A DNA stretch of 64,000 nt from Lysobacter capsici (GTDB lineage: Bacteria; Pseudomonadota; Gammaproteobacteria; Xanthomonadales; Xanthomonadaceae): contig NZ_CP076103.1 of assembly GCF_018732085.1 (NCBI RefSeq), positions 2,604,001 through 2,668,000 of the forward strand, read 5' to 3'. The stretch's first letter is position 1. Each line of letters opens with the position of its first letter. Shown piece by piece: positions 63,193 to 64,000 of the stretch. Under the pieces are notes generated by a model. The model saw only the letters and a program-made list of their open reading frames with translations, was not told where the DNA came from and ran no database searches. Both the position numbers and the translations under genes were made by a program.

Positions 63193-64000
63193 GACAGTGC
63201 GCGAATCGCTGCCGCCAGCGTCGCCTCGGCCTGCTCCAACTCATCGCGCTTTTTCGCGGCCCAGTCTTGCGCCGCCTTCAACTTGTGCGCGCCGATCGCC
63301 TTCGCGATCTCATCCGGAACCGGTACGTCGAACGACTTCGCGCAATCGACGATCTTTTCCATGACCCAGGGCCGCGCCTGCTCTTTGGCCCACTTTTCTC
63401 GCATGTCTTTCGCAATGCGCGCCCGGAGCACTGCCTCTGCATCTTCATACGAAGTGCAAGGGACGCACTCGGTCCAACAGCCGCTGCCGTCAGACCACCG
63501 GTTTATGTTCCACGTCAGATCGCCATTCGAGCGCCCGAACAGGCTCAAAAGACGAAGGGCGCGGTCACTTCGGTTCGCCTCCCGGTCTTGTATTGCCTGC
63601 TGGAAAGTCTCAATGCGATAGGGAGGGTCGTAACTCTCCACCACGAAGTGCGTGATTTTGCCGGCGATGTAGTCATCGAGACGTTGCAAGCTTTCATGCG
63701 CGGTAACTCGCGCCTTGCGAGCTTCCGCGTCGCGCGAGAATTGACGCAGGGTCGTTTCTTGACGATGGATTTCAACCCGCAACTCTCTGCGCTGGGTTTC
63801 GAGCGCAGCGACTTCATCGGCGAGCTTCTCGGTCGGCGCGTCGCGATACACGCGGTCGACTAGCTTGTGATCGCGCGTCTCCTGCCCGTACTCGGTGTCA
63901 TAGATCGGCGCGACGACGTGCTGACTGCCGGCGGCGGCGATGTATTCGCATGCGCGGCCGCTCAGCAGGTAGACGGTGGCGCCGGCCTCGAAGGTGTGGG
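63189..64000 (-). CDS. Phage hypothetical protein, 5' end outside window
   Basis: The frame is open to the right edge, so the start lies beyond 64000; a GTG at 63851 is only internal. Visible residues begin HTFEAGATVYLLSGRACEYIAA, then GSQHVVAPIYDTEYGQETRDHKLVD. A long charged coiled-coil segment follows (EKLADEVAALETQRRELRVEIHRQETTLRQF), and a C-terminal helical part ends EATLAAAIRALS. No family recognised. It is the first visible gene of the leftward operon. Confidence 0.75.
   Translation of the reverse strand, partial: HTFEAGATVYLLSGRACEYIAAAGSQHVVAPIYDTEYGQETRDHKLVDRVYRDAPTEKLADEVAALETQRRELRVEIHRQETTLRQFSRDAEARKARVTAHESLQRLDDYIAGKITHFVVESYDPPYRIETFQQAIQDREANRSDRALRLLSLFGRSNGDLTWNINRWSDGSGCWTECVPCTSYEDAEAVLRARIAKDMREKWAKEQARPWVMEKIVDCAKSFDVPVPDEIAKAIGAHKLKAAQDWAAKKRDELEQAEATLAAAIRALS

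Larger units (their letters stand above)
54291..64000. mobile_element. Prophage or integrative element at tRNA-Leu, right end outside window
   Basis: An integrase next to the tRNA is followed by a continuous leftward early region with overlapping small genes: excisionase-like, zinc finger, DnaQ exonuclease, Gp49, annealing-protein candidate, RecE-like nuclease and a repeat protein. No structural or lysis genes are reached before the edge. A second copy of the tRNA-Leu 3' end is expected beyond the window. Confidence 0.88.

Noticed and set aside
63189..63851. Complete phage gene starting at the GTG at 63851
   Set aside because: The frame stays open to the window edge with protein-like sequence (TVYLLSGRACEYIAAAG), so the start lies outside.

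Overview
The window is a high-GC gammaproteobacterial chromosome segment. The core gene set (guaB-guaA, tadA, orn, a divergent ppsA/ppsR pair, pssA, class III phaEC, a large TonB-dependent receptor), the frequent TTG/GTG starts and the intergenic repeat families (GGGAATC heptamers, CCCCTCTCCCGC palindromes, a TGTAGGAGCGGCGCGAGCCGCG element) point to Xanthomonadaceae, most probably a Lysobacter-like species. This is an inference from family knowledge; no 16S gene is present.

Layout. 1-17.9 kb is mostly housekeeping: the 3' part of guaB, guaA, a TetR/DUF1993 pair, a tadA operon, an orphan Cache-HAMP sensor with a partner, tandem DUF2721 proteins, orn, and ppsA-mscS-DUF6508 divergent from the PEP synthase regulator ppsR. 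Two tRNAs follow (Ala-GGC, Glu-TTC). From the 3' end of tRNA-Glu to 25.6 kb lies a low-GC composite island. The last 17 bases of the tRNA gene occur three times (18067, 22485, 25608), marking two tandem insertions. The first carries a frameshifted serine-recombinase remnant, a 586-residue orphan protein and a DUF4238 protein. The second carries a divergent pair: a frameshifted protein that may have an Ntn-hydrolase-like N-terminus, and an OLD-type ATPase/TOPRIM protein. Both look like defence cargo.

26-33 kb holds an esterase, a periplasmic protein and a tight five-gene operon matching the STM4011-STM4015 set of Salmonella (two radical SAM proteins, an alkaline-phosphatase-fold hydrolase, an ATP-grasp protein and a leucine-rich-repeat-like protein). 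Its biochemical purpose is, to my knowledge, unknown. 33-54 kb holds a GntP permease divergent from a TonB receptor, a transporter-like hybrid histidine kinase with a convergent LuxR-type regulator, and a polyhydroxybutyrate group (oligomer hydrolase, phaE, phaC) around pssA, followed by small envelope proteins, a candidate sRNA and an NRDE/TANGO2 protein.

From tRNA-Leu(CAA) at 54.2 kb to the right edge is the left part of a prophage or integrative element. A tyrosine integrase next to the tRNA is followed by a densely overlapping leftward early operon (excisionase-like, zinc-finger, DnaQ-type exonuclease, Gp49, a likely annealing protein, a RecE-like nuclease, and a protein with thirty 9-residue repeats). 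It runs off the window.
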